Notes under the pieces: model-generated | Told to the model about the DNA's origin: nothing | Databases searched by the model: none | What the model saw: only the letters and a program-made list of their open reading frames with translations | In this document: in pieces, positions 22,553 to 35,283 of the stretch | How positions within the stretch are numbered: the stretch's first letter is position 1 | Layout: each line of letters opens with the position of its first letter | DNA from: Rotaria macrura | Taxonomy: Eukaryota; Rotifera; Eurotatoria; Philodinida; Philodinidae | Assembly: GCA_900239685.1 (NCBI GenBank) | Contig: OENT01000508.1 | Location: 41,287 to 105,286, forward strand | Length of the DNA: 64,000 nt | Reading direction: 5' to 3' | Translations under genes and position numbers: made by a program

Positions 22553-25500
22553 ATGAATAATATTGATCAAACACGTCTTGCTCGATTACGTCCAGAAAAA
22601 CTCAATGACACGGGTGTTAAAGAACAGATATTACTAGTAAATTATTTTGTTTAATGCTTAATTTTGTTTTTCATTGATAAATATTGTGTTTTTCTTTATC
22701 GGATTATTTTTAGATACAACAAGCATGCGGTAATGTTAGTCCTGAAAAGATTGCCCTTGTCTTTCATGAATGTGATTATAATATACATCAGACAGTAGAT
22801 CGAATACGTGCAGGAGATTTCGAAGTAGACGACTATGATTGATTTATAAAAGAAAATTCACATTTGAATATACTTCATGTTCTTAGGATGGCGGATGGCA
22901 AACAGCTAAATCGACAAATAAAAAGAAAAATCATAATTTAGGTGATCCAAAATTGAATGGTAATAATTTAAGTGATAGTGAACGTTCTCTTTCTCAACGA
23001 ACATCTCCGACTTCATCGCTTCGTGGCGGACAACATTATCGTAATGATCAGCATCAATATTCACTGTCCACACGAACGAATAATGGACGACGTGGTAAAA
23101 AATTTTCATTTACTTTCAAAATGTAATTTGATTGAAAAAAACAAATGCTTGTTTTGTTTCTTAGGAAATGGTTTTGGTAGAAATCATTTCATTTCATCTA
23201 AGCCACGTTATACTACACGTAATAGACCAACAAAACCATCAAATTTATCTGAACCAATACCTAATGAACCATTGTCACTATCGAAACAAGTTGATCAAGA
23301 AGATCAAATACCGCATATAACTTCACCATCAGCAGACGAATATGAATTCGTCGATGGTATGACACAATCATTAAGTTTTGATAATAGTCAAATGAAAAAT
23401 TCATTACAAACGTTACCAAAACCTTGGACACCATCAATCATTCCTCAAAAACCTGTATCAATGCATCCGACAGTTAAATTTTCAACTGAACCCATTGATA
23501 TACAATTTGGAGATGTACAATGGAATGATTCAGTACCTGTAGTAGTTAGTCCGTCCAATGATACTATCATATCATCAACGACAACAGATAATCATGATAA
23601 TGATATACCATCGAATATCAACAATCATAATCATGAACGAAATCAAGAGTAAGATTTTCATACATGATTCGCTCCTATATCCATTTTAACTATTATCCAC
23701 AATGGTAGCATTTATTCTCTTAATCTTTTACCAAGACGATAGTAAACAAAAGAAAGAGAATTATCTATAGAACGTTCTATATTCCTGTTGACCTTACTAT
23801 CCTTCACTTATCAACAGTATCGATTGAATTATGGAGACAATCAATGATGATTTTTCATCTAAATATTCCGTTTGTTTCGAATGATTATTCAATTCAGATT
23901 ACAACAATTTCATTGAGTATCATTCGAATACTTTAGTATCATAGAAGACTCATTATATTACATTCGAGCTTATGTTCTTTCGTCCATAATAGCATATAAC
24001 ATAGCTTTATCTAGATAATATTTATTGCGTTGTCTGTATTTCATCAAAACATTCATGCAATAGAATAAAGTGTAATTCAATTGAAATAATTTTCTAATTT
24101 CAGTATTGACAATACCGTACCATCGAATCATATCAACCATCAAAACACGATCGAAATCAATAATACATTAGTTGAAACAAACAATCAACTCTTATCATTA
24201 TCTATCACTGATAATACAATAGTAATTCAATTTTTGATTATAACAGATTTGTTTTCATCAATCGAATATCGTTTCCTATTTCTTCTAGTCTAATAGTTTA
24301 TCAGTTGCACCACCAGAAGGTACATCTCATCTATCAGATCATTTAGTTGATCCGTCGTCTCCAACATCAAATCAATATTCATCTCAACAACAAGTACCAA
24401 TACAAATACCCCATTTACCATCTACATCCACACCACATGCTCTCGAGCATAGTTCAACAACACCTCAATATATGTTGAATAATCTTCAACCGAGCAACAA
24501 TGATGTGAATTCATCAGCATTTACTCCATTCAACACTCTTGTTAACTATCCGTAGATTTATAATTTTTCGTTTATCATTCATTATCTATCTATTTTCATT
24601 GTTATATTTCATTTTAACAGAGCAATACCAAGAGATTATTCGCAAACAACAACACATTGGAATCCACAAGCAACAAACTATAAATCGAATTCGAAACCGA
24701 CAATGGTTCAAACAGGCACTTATCAACAACAACAACAACAACCATCATATCAAATACAGAATCCGCCACAACCAATCTTTTTTGGAGCATATCCATATTC
24801 ATCTCTATCACCAGCCGTAAATAATTACACAATAAAAAATCTATCAATATAACAGAAGAAGAAAAAAAACTAAAACAAACTTTTTCGTTCGCAGGTTGTT
24901 CCAGTATTTGCATCGATTGATCAATGGCCAACAGCTGCATATTCAACACCCATGGAATCATATCCATATGGAACACCTAGTAAGATTGATTTCTCTATTG
25001 TTCTTCTAGTATGAAGTAAAACTATCTTTGTTCACTAGATTATATATCAGCATATCCGAATCAACAACAATATCATCTACCACCGACTAAATATGGTGAG
25101 TGTTATTCTTCTGGATTACTTAGAATTGATCTACTATTCATTGCTTCTATTTAGATCAACAGCCATATGATAAAGAATTTTATTCTCAATACGGACAAGT
25201 ACGTGCAACTAACAATGAAATATCATATCAACAACAACAACAACAACAACAACAACTATTGCAATTATCTACAGGATCACAAATAACAAAAGATACTCAT
25301 CAAACAAGTAAACTATCACCAAATGCAGCTACATTCTGTCAGGGAGCTCCATTGACAGCTTCTCCATCAACAACAGCAACAGTTTATTTAAATCCGGTCG
25401 GATATCCAATGACAAATTATTTTCCAACGCTACCTGGATCGATGCATCAAGATCGAATATTGTCTTATTCTACTCTTGATAATCGTGTGAGTAGTTCTTG

Positions 25501-26454
25501 TTTTTCATATTTAAATTAGCATTCACAGTCAATGTTTCATAACCTACGTCCTTTGTATGTTGACTATGAAACGTATGGCCAAATAATCATATGAATACAA
25601 TAATTCAGCGCAGTTGATTACACTGTTCAAGGTCAATAGTACACGTTTGTGTTTAATCATAAGAACCTTCAACTGGAAATAGAACATGATATTAGATTTA
25701 AAATACTTGTTCACAATTCAAGAGAGCTTAATTCATAATCGGATACTAGATAGTCTTTAACATCAAGTTTATTTTTTTCTCTATAGAACGATCGTGAAAA
25801 GTTTTTTTCATTCAAATTCTAACAAATTATAAACATTTTAGATTTATGTGAAATAGATAGAGAAACTTTCATCGAACAAAAATCAAAAGTAATTGTAGAA
25901 GAATTTGCAACTTTAATTTCAAATTAGATACTCTTTCATGTCATAGTACATCATGCTATATCAATTAGAGCACTATTCAAGAGCAATGTATTCATAACAT
26001 GTAGGAGACATCTATAGAATAAATTACAATAAATCGATTATTGAATTTTATTTGTTTTGATATGATATGAGAAATCTTCATTGTAGACTTCTTAAGAGAA
26101 GTACTGAAATGAGACTATAAAAATGTTTGATGAGAAAAATTGAATGAAACTCAACAATTAGATCGCACATAGAACATATTCTTACAACTTATCTCATCTA
26201 TTCACAATGATGCGTTCACTGGTATCTGATTCTTACGAGCAGTTTCGTTTTATTTTCTTTCTTTGTTATATTCGTTTTCAATCGAAACAACGAACATTAT
26301 ATCTGTGTGTCTGTTTTTTTTTCTGCAGGATAATCGAAATGGTGCTTCATACAACAGTACTAATAGTCGAAATAATTATTATCATCATGGACAACAACAA
26401 CAACGTACACATAATAACAATGGATCAAATTCTACCTGGCATTTGCAACAGTAG
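22553..26454 (+). CDS. lig: UBAP2/UBAP2L (Lingerer) homologue
   Basis: Eleven exons (22553-22636, 22714-22824, 22887-23094, 23165-23648, 24104-24221, 24289-24551, 24621-24816, 24895-24979, 25039-25095, 25155-25486, 26329-26454) give 687 residues, with all phases consistent. The N-terminus is a UBA domain (residues ~25-65: QILL, QQACGNVSPEKIALVFHECDYN, HQTVDRI) followed by GGWQTAKSTNKKK, the usual WE..GKKK-like element. A second hallmark is the segment PIDIQFGDVQWND near residue 245, matching the LNVQFG-type motif of the family. The rest is low-complexity Q/P/S/T/N with a polyQ tract and YPYG/YSTP repeats. Family members bind RNA-protein granules and ubiquitin. An acceptor-like TTTTTAG sits 10 nt before the ATG. 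The last intron is ~840 nt; other introns are mostly 55-80 nt. Confidence 0.9.
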
Positions 26455-27014
26455 TGTTGAAATGCGATCATCACAACTGTTGTAGTTCATCATTTTATTT
26501 TTTTTTCTCTCTTTTTCTTCATTATCAAACAACACCATTAGTTTCTTTTTGTTCTTCATACCTAACTCTTGTCTTCTTTTTTTTCTTCTATTAAAGAAAC
26601 CAGTGCACAAAAAAAATTTGATTAATTGCATTCGACAGCAATCTCGATGTAAGGCTATTTTCTTTTGTATGCATATATATATATATATATATATATATGT
26701 ATACATATATACACTATTAAAAAAAAACATCTTATATATCTCGCAAGAACAAAAAAGAAGTCGTCGTTTTTCCTTATTTATCTGTCATTTTTTTTGTTGG
26801 TTTTTGACATTTGTCTCACATTCTTTGCTTCTTCTCCTTTTGTGATAACGAACATGTTCCTATTTTAATTTTTGTCGAAAACAAACAAGAAAACAAGCAT
26901 TAAATCTTCATCTTTTGTTTGCATCATTTTTATGGCACATTCAATTACGACGAGACACAAAGGAAAATGATCATTTCGAATAAATAGACGAGTAAACATA
27001 TATTATTTGTTTAG
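26455..27014. other. Short spacer between two same-strand genes
   Basis: Only 560 nt separate the UBAP2/Lingerer stop from the RSU1 start. The spacer is T-rich, carries the TA run listed separately, and ends with TATTATTTGTTTAG directly before the RSU1 ATG. No coding sequence was seen. Confidence 0.6.
26672..26712. repeat. TA/TG microsatellite downstream of a gene
   Basis: A TA run followed by related ATAC units begins about 220 nt past the stop of the UBAP2/Lingerer gene. Confidence 0.9.
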
Positions 27015-30000
27015 ATGTTTAATAGTAATCTTAATTGGGATGGAATACCAACAAAAATCAAACGAGCTATTGAAATTAGTCTCGAACATCTTGATGAACA
27101 TAAATTTGTATTGAATGATACAAATATTGAGTTCATCGATGACTATTGCTGGGATTTAAGTAAGTTAACATGAGTATCTTGCATGTTCAAGAAACATTTT
27201 TCAAAACAGTACCAATGACAAACGTCCCTGTCTCATATTCTGTATCTGAACTTCTATTTTTCTTATTGATAAAATAGGTAAAAATCCTATCTGACGTCTT
27301 TTTCTTCTATTCACTCCATCATCGTCAGTCTATTGTAGGATATTGAGTCGAAAATCAATAGTCGACTGTAGCATGTTCGTAAACAATAGATCTGATTGCT
27401 TTTAAATGAGCGCAAATATTCTTCAATAGAGTTGTAAAATTAAAAAAAACCTCTGATTTCAAAAGACATCTTGTAAGATGAATTTTTTCGAAGTTTTCAT
27501 TTATGATTCAAGTTCTAGTTAGAACAAACATACGAACAAAACGAAACGATAGTCATTCAAGTGATTTATATCCTAGATTTGATAAGAACAAGACCGATTC
27601 CTGCGATTTTCACTGTTCGATAGCCAAGGCCCAACCGTAGTTTTTCATAAGCAAAATCGTTTCTAAGGAAAAATCCAAATAATGGTTTTTCACAAAATCA
27701 CACTAGATTTCTGAAAACTCCCATAAAAATACATTGATTTTCTTACGGTTCGCAATCAGCATAAAAAATAACTGGCTCAACTCATGCATGTTTCGAATGT
27801 TTTCACTAAGGTATTTTTTCGTTGAGAAATCATCTCACGTCCATCCATTGACGGGGAGCTCACAAAATGAACTCACGAGGGAACCGTCCGAAGGGACTCA
27901 CTGATTTTGAGCTCATACCTTGAGCATAAATAGAGAACCTCGACACTAGAATAACTCTTACAGGATTTGGGCACATGGGTCTGAGTTATAACCGTTTTAC
28001 TGAATTTTTTCCCTAGGACACTGGTTTACCTGCAAAATCAAATCAACGAATTTCGACCTGAAATTTTGTTCATGAAGAGGCCTAAGGATCACTAGAATAC
28101 TCTGAACGTTTCAGACAAAACGAATGCACCGTTATTATGATATTGACTTCACAAGAAATGCTAATTCTGCTCATTCTTTTTGAGAAACAGTCGGTTCTCA
28201 AAAATTCCATATCTTAAGAACGGTACACTCGTTTTGTCTGAAACTTTCAGAGTATTCTAGTGATCCTTAGGCCTCTTCATGAACAAAATTTCAGGTCGAA
28301 ATTCGTTGATTTGATTTTGCAGGTAAATCAGTGTCCTAGGGAAAAAATTCAGTAAAACGGTTATAACTCAGTCCCATGTGCCCAAATCCTGTAAGAGTTA
28401 TTCTAGTGTCGAGGTTCTCTATTTATGCTCAAGGTATGAGCTCAAAATCAGTGAATCACTTCGGGCAGTTCCCTCATCAGTTAAAACTTCGTTCGTATTG
28501 TATATTCATTTGCGATTTTATGTTCTAATAGTATTTTACATGCTTCGAACGTTCTTTTCACTGCCCAAGTGACTTTTAAAGTGAGTTCATTCTGTGAGCG
28601 CCCCGTCAACGGATGGACGTGAGATGATTTCTCAACGAAAAAATACCTTAGTGAAAACATTCGAAACATGCATGAGTTGAGCCAGTTATTTTTTATGCTG
28701 ATTGCGAACCGTAAGAAAATCAATGTATTTTTATGGGAGTTTTCAGAAATCTAGTGTGATTTTGTGAAAAACCATTATTTGGATTTTTCCTTAGAAACGA
28801 TTTTGCTTATGAAAAACTACGGTTGGGCCTTGGCTATCGAACAGTGAAAATCGCAGGTCTCTATCTTGTTCCTATCAGATTTATTCAAAGAGCCACCGAC
28901 TGTCTTGACTTCTAAAACAGATAATAGTTAAAAGATTTTTTCGGATCAGACGATATGAATTGTTATGTAAATTCCTATTTGCTACAACGTGTTAAAAAAA
29001 TCAGTTTTCTTTCGAGTAATCAACGATCTGTTAGAAAGAAAATTAATCATGAATTGTAATTGCCTTGCTTTTAGTTGCATGTCACTTGAAACAACTTCTC
29101 TTTATGAATATGGCTAATAATAAACTTAAAAGTAAGAAAAATGATTTCTGAATTGACAATTTGAGCAAAGAATTCTACTCATCATAATAAAAATCTTCCT
29201 ACTATTTTAGATCTATCATTACATATTTCAAATCTCATTCACTTACAGACGCTTAATTTGACGAATAATCATTTTGACGTATAATACGTTCATTATTTTC
29301 TATTTCTTTGTTTCATCAATGAAATTTGTTCTTCTTTTCTAGAAATTACCACACACAATTATTTCACTTTCTCAATTACGAATTCTTAAACTTGGTCATA
29401 ATCATCTTTGTTCATTACCTCGTTCATTTGGTACACTTAAATCTCTTGAAATTCTCGATTTAACAGGCAATAATTTGAATGAAGATAGTTTAACTAATGA
29501 CTTTTTTCAACTAAGTAATATATATATATATATATAATACCATAATTCTAATTATATTGTCTACAAACAAAACATCTATTTAAGATAATTTACGTGCACT
29601 TTATCTTGGGGATAATTTATTTGAAACATTTCCAAACGAACACGTCGACAAACTACAAAACTTACAAGTTGTAAGTAAAAATTTAAAATTCATCTTCAAT
29701 CGTAGAGTCTAATATTGTATCCAATGATGTAGTTGTAGAATTATCAAACCATGATACAAGTTTCGGAAAATAAACTTCATAAAAGAAATAGAGATTAAAC
29801 ACAGAAATAAGTGCGAATATTAACACCAGACGGCCCAAAGCTGTTTTAAACAAGAAATATTTAAAATAATAAATAAAATTTGCTAATGATGGATAACGTA
29901 GAACATGTGATATTTCATGTCGATGACGATGTTGTTTATTTGAGCGACGCGTTCGAATAGCTGTGTACTAAACTTAATGTTAGAGTTTGATTTCTTGCTC

Positions 30001-30562
30001 GTTCCAACATAATAATTTACTTACAATAGTTGATGATGTAGAAGTCGGCATTATAGGTGTATTTGTTGTTTTATGATTCAGTATGCAATATGTTCATAGT
30101 ACAAAATCACTCATGTGAAACCGAAAATGCTCTGTTTTTTTTTCCTTCAGCTTGTACTACGTCACAATCGCCTTCGTCATATTCCAAAAGAATTGGCACG
30201 TTTGCATCAATTGAAAGAACTTCATATTCAACAAAATCAAATTAATGTCTTACCGCCAGCTTTTGGTAAGTGACGAAATGCCGTTGTTTTCTATTAATCC
30301 TATGAAAGCCTTCGATTTATGTAAAATAGGAAAACTTGACTTAGGTAACGTTAAACATATTTATCGATTTGAATCAAATCCATTTATTCCTGAACTTGCA
30401 CTACAATTGAGTAATTTAACACGTTTAGCTAGTTATTTACAAAGTGAGGCATATCGAGAAATTTATCAAAATTACTTTTTAAAATTTGATGACAATGATA
30501 CTACAAAAGATGTTACAAAGAAATCGATGAAGAAGAACAAATCTGTCGTAACAAAAAAATGA
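27015..30562 (+). CDS. RSU1: Ras suppressor protein 1 (leucine-rich repeat protein)
   Basis: Seven exons, 27015-27159, 29075-29131, 29211-29278, 29343-29514, 29585-29670, 30151-30265 and 30330-30562, give 291 residues (vertebrate RSU1 is slightly shorter). All phases match. Leucine-rich repeats run from about residue 50 to 205, for example LSLHISNLIHLQTLNLTNN, RSFGTLKSLEILDLTGNNL, NLRALYLGDNLF and LHQLKELHIQQNQINVLPP. The C-terminal cap (KLDLGNVKHIYRFESNPFIP, then LASYLQSEAYREIYQNYF) matches RSU1 closely, and the protein ends in a lysine-rich tail. RSU1 binds PINCH in the ILK-PINCH-parvin complex at integrin adhesions. Intron 1 (1.9 kb) contains a long inverted repeat, and intron 5 contains an antisense gene. 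The ATG directly abuts a TTTAG acceptor. Confidence 0.94.
27574..28883. mobile_element. 1.3-kb foldback / long inverted-repeat element in RSU1 intron 1
   Basis: The left arm (about 27574-28142) and right arm (about 28209-28883) are near-perfect reverse complements of each other. For example, CGATTTTCACTGTTCGATAGCC at 27604 is mirrored at 28834-28855. A spacer of ~66 nt separates the arms. The right arm has an extra ~105 nt at about 28478-28580 that is absent from the left arm. No coding frame or clear target-site duplication was found. This looks like a non-autonomous foldback transposon or a large MITE. The transcript would form a long hairpin within the intron. Confidence 0.9.
29518..29537. 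repeat. TA microsatellite inside a 70-nt RSU1 intron
   Basis: A TA run makes up much of intron 4 of RSU1 (29515-29584), right after the donor. Confidence 0.85.
29683..30051 (-). CDS. Nested antisense gene: small single-pass membrane protein
   Basis: Two exons on the minus strand, 30051-30025 and 29967-29683, are joined by a 57-nt GT-AG intron (GTAAGT donor, TTTAG acceptor, phase 0) and give 103 residues. The whole coding region lies inside RSU1 intron 5 (29671-30150) on the opposite strand. Its stop is only 12 nt from the RSU1 donor. Features are a Ser/Thr-rich start, a basic stretch (RTRRSNKQHRHRH), one hydrophobic helix at about residues 48-72 (LGRLVLIFALISVFNLYFFY), then an acidic C-terminus (DSTIEDEF). 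The positive residues before the helix suggest a cytosolic N-terminus. I do not recognise the family. The matching intron and protein-like composition argue against chance. Confidence 0.65.
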
Positions 30563-33500
30563 ATCGAATGTTTTTTCTTTGTGTAAATCGTTTGAAATTT
30601 GTACTATACTATTATCAGATAATTTATATGTGTTTATCTTTTATTTAAGCTTTAAATTTTTTTAATGTTTTCTGTGTGTGATGTCAGATGCATGAATGAC
30701 TAATACTACTTCAAGTGTCATTGATATTTGAATAAAGAAAAATAAGATCAGATGAAATTAGATTACTTTCATATCGTCAATGATTCTCACGGTAGTTGAT
30801 GAATATATCTGTTTCAAAGATCGACTGTTGTTTATTCATGCTATCGATTCGATAACAGTGCTATTGATGTGGCTAAAATTCTTACTACTGAAGTCAGAAC
30901 AAGTGAAATAAATAGAAATCTATTCGAAAACATAAGGAATCATAATATTCGATTGTCATAATACAGATAGTGAAATTAACATAAATCTTCAGTTATAAAT
31001 AACCTACTAATTAGATACAGTAAAAATTATCTGATAGAGGAGAAATGTCTACTGTCATTTTGATAAATAGTAGTTTTCATAATGGAAGATTGGTGTTTGT
31101 TTTCCATGTGTAGAATATTACTGAGTAAAATTTCATACTATGATCTATTGCTTAGAACATGTGTTTCATATCGTTGACGCATGACAATTTTCTCTCAGTT
31201 GAATGTGATTATAACTACGATCAATACTTATATAGATACAAGGTTTTGTGATGAATCATATCATTGTTTTGTTATAATTGTAGAACGTGAATACTTAGCT
31301 ATCGATATGTTCTTTTATGCAAAAAGAGATAGAAGGATATTCGAATGAGTTTAGTGCATCTAAAGAAGTTTTATACACGATCTAATCGTCAAACTGAACT
31401 CTTTCTTTGACATATAATGTTCACTTTAAACGATCACTTGTCAATGATTAACTGTCAGTACTGAGACTTGAAAACGAGATCACTAGAATAAATTGAAAAT
31501 ATTGTTTTTAGTATGATCTTGTCGAGAAAAATTGTAAGAATTCGTGCTCTAGGAATTTTGTTGAAGTTTCTGCGTGTGATAGTAAGATGTTAACAACATG
31601 AATGACTCTGAGACTTCGACATCAATCATTAAATCAAGAGATGTCTTTTCTCATTCGCACAAAACAGTCATTGATGTAATATGAATTAAACCTATGATTC
31701 AGTTGCATGGTCTCCAGGGCAGTGGAAAACACGACGAAGACAATTGTTTTCAGAATTTTATCTGATCACTTCTGTGATGTTCGATTGCTCATGTACTCAT
31801 GTTTCCTTTTTGTTCGCCGTTTACATCGTCAATCATGACATGCAATATAATGATAGATTAGAATATTTAGAAGTAGACAGTAGACAGTAGTAACTACTAC
31901 GATGAATATATATATATATATAATATCTGACGAGAAGGATGAACATTGTAACAAGTACATGTACTGAAGTCTATTCATGAAAAAGTAATTAAACATCTTC
32001 TCTAGTTGACTTAATACTATTCAAGAGAAAATATTCCATCGATAATTGTGAATCGTAAAAGTTAGAATTCAATGGAAAATGAATATTCTGATTTCAACAT
32101 AGAAAATATGAATTTTATTTGTACACGTTGAGTATTTTTGTTACTACTGGAATACTAGAAATTAATTTTCAGAATGAGTTAATAATATGATTATGTAATT
32201 TATGCAACAAATGTCTAAAATTTTTTCTATGCATTCAAGAAATAAAAGCAATTCGGAATAATTAAATTCACAATCATTGATATTAGTAGAATTCTTTACA
32301 GAATAGTTCTCTTGTCAAATGTGACCTATGCGAAAAATCTTGTATGTCCATTTAGAAAAATATGTGTACAAAAATTAAAAAAACACACACATCTTCATAT
32401 GACATGAAAGATGACAGGATTGTCAACTTATTATTGACGTTAGACACAATCTGATTGTAATTTTCATGAAAATTTACAAGTGTTTAGAACTGTTGCATTC
32501 GTATCCTTTTCATAGTTTCAATCCGACTACTTTACACGCAATCATCACTAGTCAATTCGTAATCAGAATCATTTTTTGTTGCATCCACAAAGATCATCAA
32601 AAATTATATAGCTAGTACAATACGAATGAGCGGTTTGAAACTCGTTTTCTTACTCTTTAACTGGGATCATTGTTCGAAATACATAAACGAATCTATAAGT
32701 AGATATGATACTCCCGATTGCCACGCTGTTTCTGGTGTTTTCATTCGAACGATGTAAAGCTTTCGTGAGAATCATGTTTTGCATTAATCCTCCCCCCCCC
32801 TCATAATAGAAGCCCCCTGGGGACTTCTAAACTGTCTGCCATCCACAAATTTCCGAGGGGGCTTCTATGAGCACTGTTAAGTCAAAAAAGTCAATCACTC
32901 GATTGAAATGATAAAATTTGGTATCTTTGTTGTTCGAAATATCAATTTGGAGAGAGATCGCTTAAGTCCGATATTCTTGATTTCTCTGATTAAGATCAAT
33001 TGATTAAAATCAGAAAAATCAGCTGTTTCCCATCTGATCTGGGTGGAATTTAGAACTATCGAAAATTTATTTTAATTATACCGACTTATATATCACTAGA
33101 GAGAGAATTGTACGCTGATTGAGAATATGTAAATTTGCTTGAAAAATATCGTTGACAAAAATGGTCTCACCGTCACTTGTCCATTGTAAAGAATTTTAGG
33201 GTTTTTTAGGAGTTTATAAAGCAAATTTCCAGCAGATTTCAAAATTTTTACTCTAAATAACAAGAAAATTTTTATCTTTAGATCCTGAATTTTGACCGTT
33301 TTACGATCAACATACCAATCCAGTTTTTCGAAACTTTTGCAAAATTGAGGGGCTTCTAATATATTTTTCATATCGATCCGTCCGGATGAGGCTTCTTAAG
33401 GGGGGAGGGGGGAGGTTATAATATAAGTTTTAGGTTTCAATTGAGATATTTCTTTCGAACATAATAATGATGAGCCGTAGAAAAGAGAAACGTGAAGACT

Positions 33501-35283
33501 AGTTCCGGTGATGCACCGCACCAGTAAGACATAAAATGAACTACGCATGATACCATAAACTTTGTCCAATTTGCATTCGCTTGATTGGCACCATTTATGT
33601 TGTTACTATCTACAAAATTCATTTCATAATTATTCCATTTTTCTTATTTCCGATCCATCGATGATCGAAGGTTTTACGAACAAACAGACAACACATTTCG
33701 TCATATATGCATATCAATTAAGTGACAACTAGATATTTCCCATATCGAATAAATTAGGCAAAAAATTAATAGATACATGACTTTGATCGACTTTGACTTA
33801 AAATCAACTTTCATCAATATCTGATGATTATTTTTCCTAATGAAATCAAGTTATAATCCACGAAAATTGAGATCCCAAATAAAAGGTAAACAATTTCGAG
33901 TCCCTATGAAAGAGAAAATGCCTTAACAGTGCATGCCATTAAAATCATTCGATGCATAAAAATGTTCATAATCTTGCCCGATAAGATGTGTTTCATTTTA
34001 ATCGAAAACAGTGTTTTCTGTTCATTCTTCGTTGGTTTCGTTGAAAACAAAATATCATGTTTTCCAACGATCGACATCGAATGTGATAAAATTGTTTTTC
34101 ACTCTTAAACAAGATTTTTTTCTTTTGTTTCTTCCTTTTTCTCGGAAAGGAATATGGCCGCAGTTTGTTTTGCATGAAAGAAAGAACAATGTTTGTTCTC
34201 GAAGAAAAACTGGTTACAATACACTTCCCCGTATATTGATTAATTATTGAGAAAATATTTTCCTACAACTTCAAACAATTCCATTCGTTCTCATGGAGAA
34301 TCAGATGTAGTGGAAGCAATTGATTCCTTGATGATATGTATCTGATTTTAATTTAAATTCATTACATCTAGTTTGAATCCACTGTTATACGCTTTGTGAT
34401 TGATTGGAAAGAGATGAACAATAAACTCTAGTTTGTTTTTTAGTCAACAATCATCGGAAGCAACATGTTGCATCGATTATAAACGAATATGACTAATTAG
34501 AATTGATTTTTCATCGATGAAAGGTATATGTTTAAAGTAAATTTTTCAATCAAAGCAATAATCGATTTCAATCGACTTTTATCCGTGTTTTTTTTTCTAC
34601 ATGGGTTTATCATAGCAAAAAAGATTAGAGAAAAATTAATACGAAAAAAAAACTGCGTGACGTAATGACATTTATGTGACAGATTATCTATGTCTTGAGA
34701 AACGAGCCCCAGACAAACAACCGTTACGTATTCGACTCTAGAGTTTCTTTTTTATCAATTTTTTCTATTGGCTTAGTAAGCCAATGTTTATTTCTTGGTA
34801 AACATCGATCAATCAAGTGTGACCTTGAAAAACCATCACTTAAATGAAAGCAAAATATTCTATGAGATTGTCGACCTTCTATTAAGATTTCTAAAAATAT
34901 GAATAAAAAATCTCTCAAAAATCTATACATCGATCTGTATCTCGTCTGTCAGTATTTTAAATGCATTGTGCTATTGGCGACTCGATAATCATTGATTTCT
35001 TCCTATGCTTATATAATAGCGTCCTCTTTCGTAATTCAAGATGCAACTGTCTTCATCACGACTAGCAACAGAAACTGTCATGGTTATTTTTTTCTTCCAG
35101 TTATTTTTTTATCGTATTCTACCGGTAAAACACTTAAGATCAAGTGAGCTAGCAACATAAACCTTGCCATCAACATAGCAATATTTTACTATTGTTTTCT
35201 TATGTTGCATTATTATTCTATTCTCTTTCCTTTCATCTGTCTTGTTTTTGAGATTGAATACTTCATTAAAAAATCACGTAGCA
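30563..35283. other. Large intergenic region, AT-rich
   Basis: About 4.7 kb lies between RSU1 and KIF17 with no supported gene. It contains a MITE-like element (about 32786-33421), a TA run near 31909-31922 next to a short AGTAGACAGTAGACAGTAG tandem, and poly-T/A tracts. Short frames such as 33437-33622 on the minus strand lack splice partners or domains. Confidence 0.5.
32786..33421. mobile_element. MITE-like element with C/G-run termini, copy 1
   Basis: The left end reads AATCCTCCCCCCCCCTCATAATAGAAGC. The right end is an inverted, imperfect copy (GAGGCTTCTTAAGGGGGGAGGGGGGAGGTTATAA). Next to the left end is a palindrome (AGAAGCCCCCTGGGGACTTCT), and GGGGCTTCTA recurs near both ends. The interior is AT-rich and non-coding. 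A second, diverged copy lies at 60861-61331. Confidence 0.7.

Noticed and set aside
33437..33622. A 61-codon minus-strand frame next to the MITE-like element
   Set aside because: No domain, no splice partner, and length compatible with chance.
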